Positions 29,963 through 37,984 of a stretch of 64,000 nt of DNA are shown here, in pieces. The notes below the pieces were generated by a model that was not told where the DNA came from, did no database searches, and saw only the letters and a program-made list of their open reading frames with translations. The stretch is from Pseudomaricurvus hydrocarbonicus (GTDB lineage: Bacteria > Pseudomonadota > Gammaproteobacteria > Pseudomonadales > Cellvibrionaceae): assembly GCF_011602365.1 (NCBI RefSeq), contig NZ_JAAONZ010000002.1, forward strand, positions 62,001 through 126,000, given 5' to 3'. A program made the translations under genes and the position numbers. Positions within the stretch are counted from its first letter, which is position 1. Each line of letters opens with the position of its first letter.

Positions 29963-30112
29963 TATATGTCCTAGCTTCAGTGGTGAGCCCTACGTAAGCC
30001 CACATGATCGTATTTTAGAGGTGGAAAGCATTAAGGGGGGCAAAGTATAGAGAAGCTGGTGACCAGAAACCAGTGGCCAGCGGTAGAATCTGGAAAAAGA
30101 AAGATATCAGTA

Positions 30113-30161
30113 GCGAGTGGCCACCCCAGGGTGCCTTCTCTTGCTGCGCCATTCACCTTGG
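30113..30161. repeat. 49-bp dispersed repeat, copy A
   Basis: 47 of 49 bases match 55462-55510. Contains the inverted arms CCAGGGTG / CACCTTGG and, here, CACCC-CA-GGGTG. Directly followed by the heptamer array. Confidence 0.9.
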
Positions 30162-30243
30162 GCGAGTAGCGAGTAGCGAGTAGCGAGTAGCGAGTAGCGA
30201 GTAGCGAGTAGCGAGTAGCGAGTAGCGAGTAGCGAGTAGCGAG
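30162..30243. repeat. Heptamer tandem array (GCGAGTA)x11.7
   Basis: 82 bp of perfect 7-bp repeats starting immediately after the 49-bp core. Confidence 0.97.
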
Positions 30244-30324
30244 GATAAACCAAAGGAAGATGGGAGCAAGCGGCTTGGGGCCGCATGCTCCCACATCACA
30301 ACAGTCACAACAAAAAGGGGCTAA

Positions 30325-31398
30325 TCAGGACTGGACGGCGGTCTCTACCCAGTCGATGACTTCTTCGTAGCGTTCGGGCAGCAACGCTTTCAGCTCATCC
30401 AGCCCCTGAATCAGCTTTTTATCGCCGCTGTGGGTAAAGGTGATGTGCCCCACCTTGCGCCCCTCGCGCACCTCTTTGCCGTACCAGTAGGGCTCAGCAC
30501 CTGAAATAGCCCACCAGCGCTCATCGTGCGGCGTACCCAGCAGATTAATCATCACGTTCAGGCCTTTCACCTGGGGCTTGGCCAGTGGCACACCGGCAAC
30601 CGCACGAATATGACTTTCAAACTGACTGACACTGGCGCCCGCCTGGGTCCAGTGCGCAGTATTGTGTACCCGAGGCGCCAGCTCATTGACGATCAGTTCG
30701 TCGCCAACGCGGAAGCACTCCATGGCCATGACACCCACATAATCCAAGCCATCCAGCAACTTACCCAGCATCGCTTCAGCCTTGGGCTGTAACTTATCCA
30801 GGCGAGCCAATGGCGCCACAGATGCTGTCAACACGCCGTTGAGCTGCAAAGTCAGGGTCAGCGGGTAAAAGAATTTTTTGCCTTCACGATCACGAACACC
30901 AACAATGGCCATTTCTTCGTCAAAGTTAATGCCCTGCTCAACAATGGCCTCGTTGCGCCAATCATCAGGAATTTGCGTATTTTCTGATTGCTTCAGCCAG
31001 AACTGGCCACGGCCATCGTAACCACCGGTGCGACGCTTCATCAACGCCCTTTCGCCCAGCTCAGCGTACACCTGCTCGGCTGCCAGCGTGTCGTCGACCA
31101 GTTTCCACGGAGAGGTGGCCAGACCAAGATCGTCCAGTAATTGCTTTTGGGTCAGGCGATCCGCCAAACGGCCAAACACATCCAGGTTGATGAAATTTGG
31201 GTGCTTGGCCAGCTTTTCAGTGACCGGTGTTGTGGGCCACTGCTCACGCTCAGCGGTCACTACATCATCCGCTTGCAAGTCAGGCAACTGCTCAGAGTCA
31301 ATATCCACCGGAATGACTTCCACGCTCAACGGCATCGCCGCGTGCTGCAGCATCGCCCCCAATTGACCGTGTCCCAAGACCCAAACTTTACTCATCAT
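30325..31398 (-). CDS. purK: 5-(carboxyamino)imidazole ribonucleotide synthase PurK
   Basis: ATP-grasp enzyme of purine synthesis: AIR + bicarbonate + ATP to N5-CAIR. The family signature 'KVWVLGHGQLGAMLQHAA' opens the protein; 'LMKRRTGGYDGRGQFWL' and 'ECFRVGDELIVNELAPRVHNTAHWTQAGASVSQFESHIRAV' are the ATP-grasp and substrate segments. 357 residues from ATG 31398 (ATG 31395 is equally possible; the frame also allows TTG 31401). It lies 52 bp after purE on the same strand, an operon in the order purE-purK. Confidence 0.97.
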   Translation of the reverse strand: MMSKVWVLGHGQLGAMLQHAAMPLSVEVIPVDIDSEQLPDLQADDVVTAEREQWPTTPVTEKLAKHPNFINLDVFGRLADRLTQKQLLDDLGLATSPWKLVDDTLAAEQVYAELGERALMKRRTGGYDGRGQFWLKQSENTQIPDDWRNEAIVEQGINFDEEMAIVGVRDREGKKFFYPLTLTLQLNGVLTASVAPLARLDKLQPKAEAMLGKLLDGLDYVGVMAMECFRVGDELIVNELAPRVHNTAHWTQAGASVSQFESHIRAVAGVPLAKPQVKGLNVMINLLGTPHDERWWAISGAEPYWYGKEVREGRKVGHITFTHSGDKKLIQGLDELKALLPERYEEVIDWVETAVQS

Positions 31399-31450
31399 CA
31401 ACTCTCTGCAAATAAAATTTCACTTTCTGCGGCACGCCAGACCAAGAAGA

Positions 31451-31939
31451 TTAAACGCGCGGATCAGGACCTGCCAAAACCGTGTCCGTCTGCTCCTGAC
31501 GGAAAGCATCAATACGCTTCGCCAATTCTGCATCCGCTGTCGCCAGGATTTGTGCCGCCATCAGGCCCGCATTAAACGCACCCGCAGCACCAATAGCCAG
31601 AGTGCCCACTGCAACACCGCGAGGCATCTGCACAATAGATAGCAGACTGTCCTGCCCGCTCAATGCCTTACTCTGTACAGGCACGCCCAGCACAGGTAAA
31701 CGGGTTTTAGACGCCACCATGCCCGGCAAGTGAGCAGCGCCACCCGCACCGGCAACGATCACCTGATAGCCATTGTCAGCCGCGGAAGCGGCAAAAGACA
31801 TCAGCTTATCTGGAGTACGGTGAGCAGATACAACCTCGACATGATAATCCACACCCAATTTATCCAGGATATCGGCCGCCTCTTTCATCGTCGGCCAATC
31901 ACTCTTTGATCCCATAATAATGGCGATTTTTGGTTGCAT
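31451..31939 (-). CDS. purE: N5-CAIR mutase PurE
   Basis: Converts N5-CAIR to CAIR. 162 residues; signature '[42 protein letters not shown]' with SDW and SAHRTP, and '[58 protein letters not shown]'. Complete, class I PurE, upstream of purK. Confidence 0.98.
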   Translation of the reverse strand: MQPKIAIIMGSKSDWPTMKEAADILDKLGVDYHVEVVSAHRTPDKLMSFAASAADNGYQVIVAGAGGAAHLPGMVASKTRLPVLGVPVQSKALSGQDSLLSIVQMPRGVAVGTLAIGAAGAFNAGLMAAQILATADAELAKRIDAFRQEQTDTVLAGPDPRV

Positions 31940-32064
31940 TGTGCAGTCTCCAGAAGCCCTTAGCTTCTCATGAAAGGCCCCGCCCTTTATTACAGGCTAA
32001 TTTACAGGCTCTATCTAAAATTTGGCGATTCGAGGCTTAACCAGGCCATTCAGGGCCCCAAACG

Positions 32065-32087
32065 AAAAAACCCGCCAATAAGCGGGT
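32065..32087 (-). terminator. Terminator after tRNA-Val
   Basis: Minus strand: ACCCGC-TTATTG-GCGGGT followed by six T, about 45 bp beyond the tRNA 3' end. Confidence 0.85.
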
Positions 32088-32129
32088 ATTTTACTCACAA
32101 CACGTCGAAACGAATTGCCTGAATCAGTT

Positions 32130-32206
<77 letters not shown>

Positions 32207-32493
32207 ATTGTTTTCACTTGCTTGCTCTTTCACCTACAGGCCTGTCTTTACAGCATAAAACCGATAAGACCAGTCTTTTCAGGAGCTTAGCAACATCCAT
32301 CTCCCCGAAAGAGGCGCGTACTTTACCAGCACCTTTTGACAGAGGCAAGCCCCCTGTCAACATAAGTTTACGACCGGGTAAAACCACCCCCCAAGCGAGC
32401 GGCCAGACCGCTAGCTGCCACCACTCAATCTACTACGCCCCTTTAAAACAAGGTAGAATTTTGCGCACACAAGCGTAGATGGAATGAATCACC

Positions 32494-33495
32494 ATGCGGA
32501 TAGCAGTCACAGGCGCCAACGGATATGTCGGGTCCGCACTCTGCCAATACCTCCTGGATCAAGGCCTGAAAGTCACTGCCCTGATCCGGCAGCACCGGCA
32601 AAGCACGTCCCCGGAACTCGTCAACAATCACCTCCGGCTAGAGAAGGTGGATTACCAGGCCCCCTCATCCCTGGTCCGCGCATTAACCGGTGCCGACGCC
32701 GTCATCCACCTGATCGCCAAAACACACGCCAAAGACGCGCTGTCCGAGATCGATGAATATCGCGCCACGAATTTGGGCATCAGCCAGGTGGTTGCTCAAG
32801 CGGCCGCGCAAGCCGGAGTTAAGCGCCTTGTTTTTCTCAGCAGCATCAAAGTCAATGGCGAGCATACCGGGCCAACTCCCTTTCGCAACTCTGACCAGCC
32901 CGCACCCACAACCGCCTACGGAATCAGCAAACTGGAAGCCGAACAAGCATTAGCCCAATGCTGCCAAAATCAGCTGGAGCTGGTGATCCTCAGACCCCCG
33001 CTTATTTATTCAGCCGACGCCAAAGGAAATATCAGCGCACTTAAAAATGCCATCCTGCGAGGCTGGCCACTCCCTTTGGCCCGCATCGACAATAAAAGAA
33101 GCATCATTGACCTCAACTTGCTCTGCGACTACCTCTATAAAAGCTGCATCACCGCAGAGGCCAATGGCAAAACCCTGCTGATCAGCAATCACCACCCCGC
33201 GTCTACTCCTGAGCTGGTCCAGCGCATCGGCACAGACATTGCCCGCCAACCGCTGCTGCTGCCTGTTCCGACCCCACTGCTCAAAGTGGCCAGCAAGCTC
33301 CTGGGAAAACAAGAGCAATTCACCAAACTGTGTGGCAACCTTGAAATTGACCCAACCGAAACAGAACACTTACTGCAACCGAACACGGACAGCCCGCAAC
33401 CGCACTCAACGCACAAACCGACCAACTTAAGCCAACTCAAATCAAGCCCAGACCAAGCTCAAACCAAACCCCAAGACACCTCTTTTCAACCGTGA
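32494..33495 (+). CDS. NAD-dependent sugar epimerase/dehydratase, WbpV-like
   Basis: Extended short-chain dehydrogenase acting on a nucleotide sugar: N-terminal NAD-binding TGANGYVGS (about 6-14), catalytic YGISK (Tyr-x3-Lys, about 147-151). The body ends near residue 285, and a Gln/Ser/Thr/Pro-rich tail (about 290-333) follows that the family does not need. 14 bp separate it from a WbpL-like transferase, and a WbpM-like gene follows; this order matches the Pseudomonas O-antigen set in which WbpV, WbpL and WbpM supply and attach the first sugar (often FucNAc or QuiNAc). The exact sugar cannot be told. Confidence 0.85.
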   Translation: MRIAVTGANGYVGSALCQYLLDQGLKVTALIRQHRQSTSPELVNNHLRLEKVDYQAPSSLVRALTGADAVIHLIAKTHAKDALSEIDEYRATNLGISQVVAQAAAQAGVKRLVFLSSIKVNGEHTGPTPFRNSDQPAPTTAYGISKLEAEQALAQCCQNQLELVILRPPLIYSADAKGNISALKNAILRGWPLPLARIDNKRSIIDLNLLCDYLYKSCITAEANGKTLLISNHHPASTPELVQRIGTDIARQPLLLPVPTPLLKVASKLLGKQEQFTKLCGNLEIDPTETEHLLQPNTDSPQPHSTHKPTNLSQLKSSPDQAQTKPQDTSFQP

Positions 33496-33508
33496 CAACA
33501 ACCCAATT

Positions 33509-34564
33509 ATGACAACAATTTCTGCCTTATATTACCTGCTGGGTTTTGCCGGTGCGGCGTTCAGTGCTTACCTGTTAACGCAGCACTACATCCATTACGC
33601 CCTTCACAAGGGGGTGGTAGACACCCCAAACGATCGCAGCTCTCACACCACACCGACACCCAGAGGCGGTGGTGTCTCCATCGTCATCGTATCGCTCGCC
33701 CTGTTCGCAGTGGCCTTAATGGCCCCAAACCTGTTGGCGACACAACTGACTCCCCCAAATCTGATTGCCCTTCTCCTGGGTGGCTTTATTGTGGCGGCAA
33801 TCGGGTTTCTTGATGACCTTAACCCCCTCTCCAGCAAAATCCGCTTCAGCGTTCACTTTATTGCCAGCCTGGCAGCACTCTCGCTCATAGAACCACTTCC
33901 CACACTCCCCCTGCCAGGCGCGGACATGACTTTGGATGGCATCTGGTTGATCCCCGTAGCGTTAGGACTTACCTGGCTGATTAATTTGTACAATTTTATG
34001 GACGGTATCGATGGTATTGCGGCCACAGAGGCCTTGACGGTTCTGGCGGGCGCCATAACCATTGGCATTTTTTCGGCCTCCGCGTCTGAGATCGAATTTC
34101 CCTGGGAAATTCTGGCCCTGCTAACCGCTCCACTGCTGGGCTTCCTGCTCCTGAATTGGTCACCGGCAAAAGTCTTTATGGGAGACGGTTGCAGCGGCTT
34201 TCTGGGAATCACCCTGGGCTTACTGGCCGTCATTTATGCCGCCAACACCCCGGTCAATCTATGGTGCTGGATTATATTACTGGGCGTGTTTATCACCGAT
34301 GCCTGCTGGACCCTGGCCACACGCATTGTCACTAAACAAAAGTGGCATCAACCTCATCGTAGCCACTGCTATCAAATTCTCAGCCGAAAACTGCAGTCAC
34401 ACCGCCAAGTCACGTCAGGCGCCGCCGCGATTAACCTGATGTGGCTGACGCCATTAGCCGTATTTGCAAGCCGGCACCCCGAGTATGGCGCCCTCTTCAC
34501 CTTGCTCGCCTTCACCCCACTGATGCTGCTTTGCCATCGCCACCAAGCGGGCCTGCACAACTAG
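33509..34564 (+). CDS. Undecaprenyl-phosphate sugar-1-phosphate transferase, WbpL/WecA-like
   Basis: 351-residue polytopic membrane enzyme of the MraY/WecA family that starts O-antigen synthesis by moving an acetamido-sugar-1-phosphate to undecaprenyl phosphate. Conserved cytoplasmic motifs are visible: 'VDTPNDRSSHTTPTPRGGG' (about 37-55), 'LDDL' (about 101), 'NFMDGIDGIA' (about 162) and 'VFMGDGCSGFLG' (about 220), plus an HH-type basic segment 'QKWHQPHRSHCYQ'. About ten hydrophobic segments. It is probably co-transcribed with the epimerase before it. Confidence 0.92.
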   Translation: MTTISALYYLLGFAGAAFSAYLLTQHYIHYALHKGVVDTPNDRSSHTTPTPRGGGVSIVIVSLALFAVALMAPNLLATQLTPPNLIALLLGGFIVAAIGFLDDLNPLSSKIRFSVHFIASLAALSLIEPLPTLPLPGADMTLDGIWLIPVALGLTWLINLYNFMDGIDGIAATEALTVLAGAITIGIFSASASEIEFPWEILALLTAPLLGFLLLNWSPAKVFMGDGCSGFLGITLGLLAVIYAANTPVNLWCWIILLGVFITDACWTLATRIVTKQKWHQPHRSHCYQILSRKLQSHRQVTSGAAAINLMWLTPLAVFASRHPEYGALFTLLAFTPLMLLCHRHQAGLHN

Positions 34565-34709
34565 CTTCACCAGCTCGGCTTGCAGCCTAAGAATAAAATC
34601 AGCGGGCTGACCAATTGTTTCAAACCTGTCAACCTCACCCCGATAAAATGTCGCTTTTTTCACTTACAAATCAAACAGTTATTTTTTAAATAAAATTCCC
34701 TCACAGGCC

Positions 34710-34736
34710 TTGACGAGGTGGGGATCGGGCTATAAT
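34710..34736 (+). promoter_or_regulatory. Sigma-70-like promoter for tRNA-Asn
   Basis: TTGACG (34710-34715), 15-bp spacer, TATAAT (34731-34736), then a GC-rich stretch ACGCGCC as in stringently controlled promoters. The spacer is short; TAATAT two bases on would give 17. Confidence 0.65.
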
Positions 34737-34788
34737 ATACGCGCCATCTTGAGCCAAGGGCAACAAGCCACCAACTTAAGATAACGAT

Positions 34789-34863
34789 TCCGACATAGCT
34801 CAGCGGTAGAGCAGTTGACTGTTAATCAATTGGTCCCTGGTTCGATCCCAGGTGTCGGAGCCA
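34789..34863 (+). tRNA. tRNA-Asn (anticodon GTT)
   Basis: 75 nt with encoded CCA. Acceptor TCCGACA/TGTCGGA, anticodon loop CTGTTAA (GTT), T-arm CCTGG/CCAGG with TTCGATC. It lies within the polysaccharide locus, between the wbpL- and wbpM-like genes. Confidence 0.97.
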
Positions 34864-34873
34864 AATTTAAAAA

Positions 34874-34898
34874 GGTCGCACATTGTGCGGCCTTTTTT
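34874..34898 (+). terminator. Terminator after tRNA-Asn
   Basis: GGTCGCAC-ATT-GTGCGGCC stem with one G-T pair followed by six T, 10 bp past the tRNA. Confidence 0.88.
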
Positions 34899-35169
34899 CG
34901 TTTAAGCGCCAACCCTTTCACACTCTTCAGAATGAAGCGTGTCACAGCAGATCAATCCCTACTGCTCACCATTGATTTATACGTGATTCACGGTAATATC
35001 CATATAATCAATAAGCTTAAACGGTACCACGGACGAACCGCTGTAAAGCTCCCAAACCATTTGGCCGATTTCACGCAAATCCACTGACTGGTAATCGCTC
35101 GGCAGCCTGGAAAAGTTCTCTGCTAACACGCGGAAAACCTCACGGAACTTGAGACAAAGAGCCCTTTGA
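34899..35169. other. Intergenic before the wbpM-like gene
   Basis: 271 bp without a gene I can support. No JUMPstart/ops (GGCGGTAG) element found on either strand here. Confidence 0.5.
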
Positions 35170-37113
35170 ATGATACATCAGCTTTTAGAATCCAGCCGCC
35201 CGACCAAACGCGTCATTTCCGTCATCTACGACACCCTGGCCCTTTGCCTCTCGCTCTATATTGCCTGGGCACTTCGATTGGGCAAGCTTGCCATCGACCC
35301 CACTCAAAAAGACCTGGTATGCCTTGGCATTACCGTTTTTGTCTCCATCTACGCGTTTGTACGGCTGGGATTGTATCGCGCCATCTTGCGCTATATGGCG
35401 CAAGATGCCGTGGTGAGCATAGCCAGTGGGCTGCTGATATCCTCACTAACTCTGGCCGCCAGTGACTTTTTCCTATCCGCCTCTATTCCGCGATCCGTGC
35501 CCGTTATCTATCTGTTACTGGCCACATTTTTAATTGGCCTGCCGCGCTTGATGGTACGCAATATCGTGCAAATGCTGCTACCTGTTGGTGACACCAAAGT
35601 CCTGATCTATGGCGCGGGCAGTGCAGGCCGGATGCTGACCGATTCACTGCGACCGAGCCGGGATTATCAACCTGTTGCCTTTCTCGATGACAACCCCAAG
35701 CTCTGGAACAGCAACGTCAAAGGCCTCCCGGTACACCCGGGGAAAGACGCTGAAAAGCTGATCAAAAAATATCGCTGTGAAAAAATATTTTTAGCATTAG
35801 GCGCCGTTGACCGCCCCTCCAAACATCTGATCATCCGCCAACTGGAAAAATTGAAGATCCAGATTCAGACCATCCCTCCCCTTGAGGAACTCACCAAAGG
35901 TCGCCTTAAAATCGATGAAATTCGTGACATTCAGATCGAAGACCTGCTCGGACGAGACCCAGTTGCACCCGATCTGACATTAATGGAATCCAATATTCGC
36001 AACAAGGCGGTCATGGTCACCGGTGCAGGAGGCTCCATTGGCTCTGAGCTCTGTCGTCAGATCATTCAACACCAACCCAAGCACCTGATTCTGTTCGAGC
36101 TGAATGAATACAACCTGTACGCCATCACTGAAGAGCTACAGTCAATCATCCAGCAAGACAACCTGAATCTCACCCTGATTCCTTTACTCGGTAATGTGCA
36201 GGACAAGCAACGCCTGACCCACATCATGAAACTCTATCAGGTGAATACGCTATACCATGCTGCCGCCTACAAACATGTGCCTCTGGTAGAGCAAAATATC
36301 ATTGAAGGTATTAAGAACAACGTCTTTGGCACACTCCGTTGCGCTCAGTCAGCCATTGAGGCCAATGTAGGCACCTTTGTTCTGATTTCTACGGATAAAG
36401 CCGTTCGCCCGACCAACCTGATGGGTGCTTCCAAGCGCTTGGCCGAACTGATTCTGCAAGCGCTGAATATTGAAAGCAACACGCTATTTTGCATGGTCCG
36501 ATTTGGTAATGTGCTGGGCTCATCCGGCTCTGTAGTACCAAAATTTCGCCAACAAATTGAAGATGGCGGCCCCATCACCGTCACCCACCCTGAAATCACC
36601 CGCTACTTTATGACCACTAAAGAAGCCTCCCAGCTGGTCATTCAGGCCGGTGCCATGGCTCAGGGTGGCGAGGTTTTTGTTCTGGAGATGGGAGAACCGG
36701 TAAAAATTGCCGATATGGCCAAAGAGATGATCAGTCTTTCAGGATTGTCCGTAAGGGACACCAGTAACCCTGAGGGCGAGATCGAAGTCCAATACACGGG
36801 CTTAAGATCCGGCGAAAAGCTGTTTGAAGAGCTGCTCATTGGCAACAACTGTGAGGGCACTGCTCACCCACGGATCATGCGTTCTGAAGAAGAATTTCTT
36901 GACTGGGAGACGGTTGAGGTTCTTCTCAATAAAATCAAACATCAATGTTCAATCTTTGATTTTGAGGCTTTACGGAAGATCATTATGGAAGCTCCAACTG
37001 CATACGCACCTAACAATAGCATACAGGATCTGACGCATACGATTCTCGCCGACGCCCAGATCTCTCGGGTGAGCGCTTCGTCTAATGTTGTGGGATTACC
37101 TATTAACAAATAA
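35170..37113 (+). CDS. WbpM/CapD-type nucleotide-sugar 4,6-dehydratase (long membrane form)
   Basis: 647 residues. Four N-terminal hydrophobic segments (about 15-120), a first Rossmann motif 'VLIYGAGSAGRML' (about 144-156), then the catalytic SDR domain with 'VMVTGAGGSIGSELCRQI' (about 280-297), 'YHAAAYKHVPLVEQN', 'STDKAVRPTNLMGASKRLAE' (Met in place of catalytic Tyr, as is usual in this family) and 'GNVLGSSGSVVPKFRQQI'. Relatives convert UDP-GlcNAc to the 4-keto-6-deoxy intermediate for QuiNAc/FucNAc-type sugars. Last plus-strand gene of the polysaccharide locus; the DNA after it becomes AT-rich and decayed. Confidence 0.93.
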   Translation: MIHQLLESSRPTKRVISVIYDTLALCLSLYIAWALRLGKLAIDPTQKDLVCLGITVFVSIYAFVRLGLYRAILRYMAQDAVVSIASGLLISSLTLAASDFFLSASIPRSVPVIYLLLATFLIGLPRLMVRNIVQMLLPVGDTKVLIYGAGSAGRMLTDSLRPSRDYQPVAFLDDNPKLWNSNVKGLPVHPGKDAEKLIKKYRCEKIFLALGAVDRPSKHLIIRQLEKLKIQIQTIPPLEELTKGRLKIDEIRDIQIEDLLGRDPVAPDLTLMESNIRNKAVMVTGAGGSIGSELCRQIIQHQPKHLILFELNEYNLYAITEELQSIIQQDNLNLTLIPLLGNVQDKQRLTHIMKLYQVNTLYHAAAYKHVPLVEQNIIEGIKNNVFGTLRCAQSAIEANVGTFVLISTDKAVRPTNLMGASKRLAELILQALNIESNTLFCMVRFGNVLGSSGSVVPKFRQQIEDGGPITVTHPEITRYFMTTKEASQLVIQAGAMAQGGEVFVLEMGEPVKIADMAKEMISLSGLSVRDTSNPEGEIEVQYTGLRSGEKLFEELLIGNNCEGTAHPRIMRSEEEFLDWETVEVLLNKIKHQCSIFDFEALRKIIMEAPTAYAPNNSIQDLTHTILADAQISRVSASSNVVGLPINK

Positions 37114-37337
37114 TCGGCACAATGAAGCAAATTGCGCTTGGCACATAAGGGTTCAGGATAATGACAGGCTTCGTTATCTTTGATTAAAAGCAACCCTGTC
37201 GTAATCAGTTAAGAGAGGATTGCTTAACTTGGACCGGCAATCCATATTAAATTAGAGAACTTAATGCATCAATTTATCCAAATCATTAAACATACTTTGT
37301 CTACTAGAAATAAAACGCTCGACCAAACAAAGATTTT
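37114..37337. other. Intergenic, AT-rich
   Basis: No gene seen between the wbpM-like stop and the sulfotransferase remnant. Confidence 0.5.
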
Positions 37338-37721
37338 TTAACAAATCTTTGTGATCATTTGCTTTGCAGAAATTTCAGACTCCGGCTCAAAGGGTTCATT
37401 TGGAACCCATTTTTCAGTTGTTTGGATATTGGTTTCAAGATGTCCACCTAGCGCAGTAGTTAACCCTTCAAAAGATATTGTATGGAGATTTACAATTAAA
37501 TCATCTCCCTAACAGTGTTTAGAACATCAAGATTATAACGAAGCCAAAGAATTTCAGCCCACTCTTTGTTTAAAGCATCTCTTTTATATAAAGATTTGGC
37601 AATTTTAGTTGGGTGGTCTATCAGAATTATTCTTTTACTTTTGATGTCCCTTTTTTGACCTAATCTATCCCACAGTTGACTAAGTCTGCACATTCGAGGA
37701 TCTTTTACCAGAAAAGTAGGG
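37338..37721 (-). pseudogene. Sulfotransferase-family remnant, truncated and frameshifted
   Basis: On the minus strand the DNA reads 'TFLVKDPRMCRLSQLWDRL' then 'RIILIDHPTKIAKSLYKRDALNKEWAEILWLRYNLDVLNTVR', which follows the KDPR...RNP/RHP..VA.SL..RDG....LLWLRYNLD region of bacterial sulfotransferase-family proteins (compare 'KDPRTVNLLPFW' and 'RNPKSVVDSLAKRNGF' in the gene at 46521). After a frame change near 37503 it continues 'GDDLIVNLHTISFEGLTTALGGHLETNIQ' to a stop at 37338. The N-terminal half with the PAPS-binding P-loop is gone, and the break coincides with the IS fragment at 37722. Not functional. Confidence 0.72.
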
Positions 37722-37950
37722 CAACACCCCCTCGTTCAGCTCGCAGCTGATCAATCCAGCGTCGGATGGCCGTTTCCCCAATATCCAAAGAGCGGCGGCT
37801 TCGGCTATCGTGTAGCCTTGATCAAGGACTAAGGCCGCCGCATCACATTTAAATTCAGTCGAGAATGACCGAAGCTGTCTTTTCATTAAACACCTCACTG
37901 GTGGTGATTTTACCACCTAAGTTGGTGTCCTGGATCATTAGACCGCTACA
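37722..37950 (-). mobile_element. IS3-family end fragment
   Basis: About 229 bp closely matching the orfA end of the element at 40755-41981, ending in the same terminal repeat (here TGTAGCGGTCTAATGATCC read from 37950). The orfA start MKRQ(L/P)RSFSTEF is recognisable but frameshifted. The rest of the element is missing, so a deletion or recombination event removed it along with the front of the sulfotransferase gene. Confidence 0.88.
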
Positions 37951-37984
37951 ACAATACATAATGTCTAGAACAACAAGCACTACT

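Larger units (their letters stand above)
29963..30324. other. Intergenic: 49-bp dispersed core plus heptamer array
   Basis: No gene. Holds the 49-bp core (30113-30161), the GCGAGTA array (30162-30243) and the thrS upstream region. The frame here that translates as a repetitive Leu-Ala-Thr-Arg-Tyr-Ser string is only a reading of the array. Confidence 0.7.

Noticed and set aside
30031-30294. Minus-strand frame translating the heptamer array as a Leu-Ala-Thr-Arg-Tyr-Ser repeat
   Set aside because: Any uninterrupted 7-bp array without stops gives a 7-residue periodic frame; no start signal or non-repeat domain.
34789-34863. tRNA-Asn as an integration site for a genomic island
   Set aside because: No integrase gene and no repeated tRNA 3' end found downstream in the window.
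34864-35169. JUMPstart/ops (GGCGGTAG) element before the O-antigen genes
   Set aside because: Looked for on both strands; not found.
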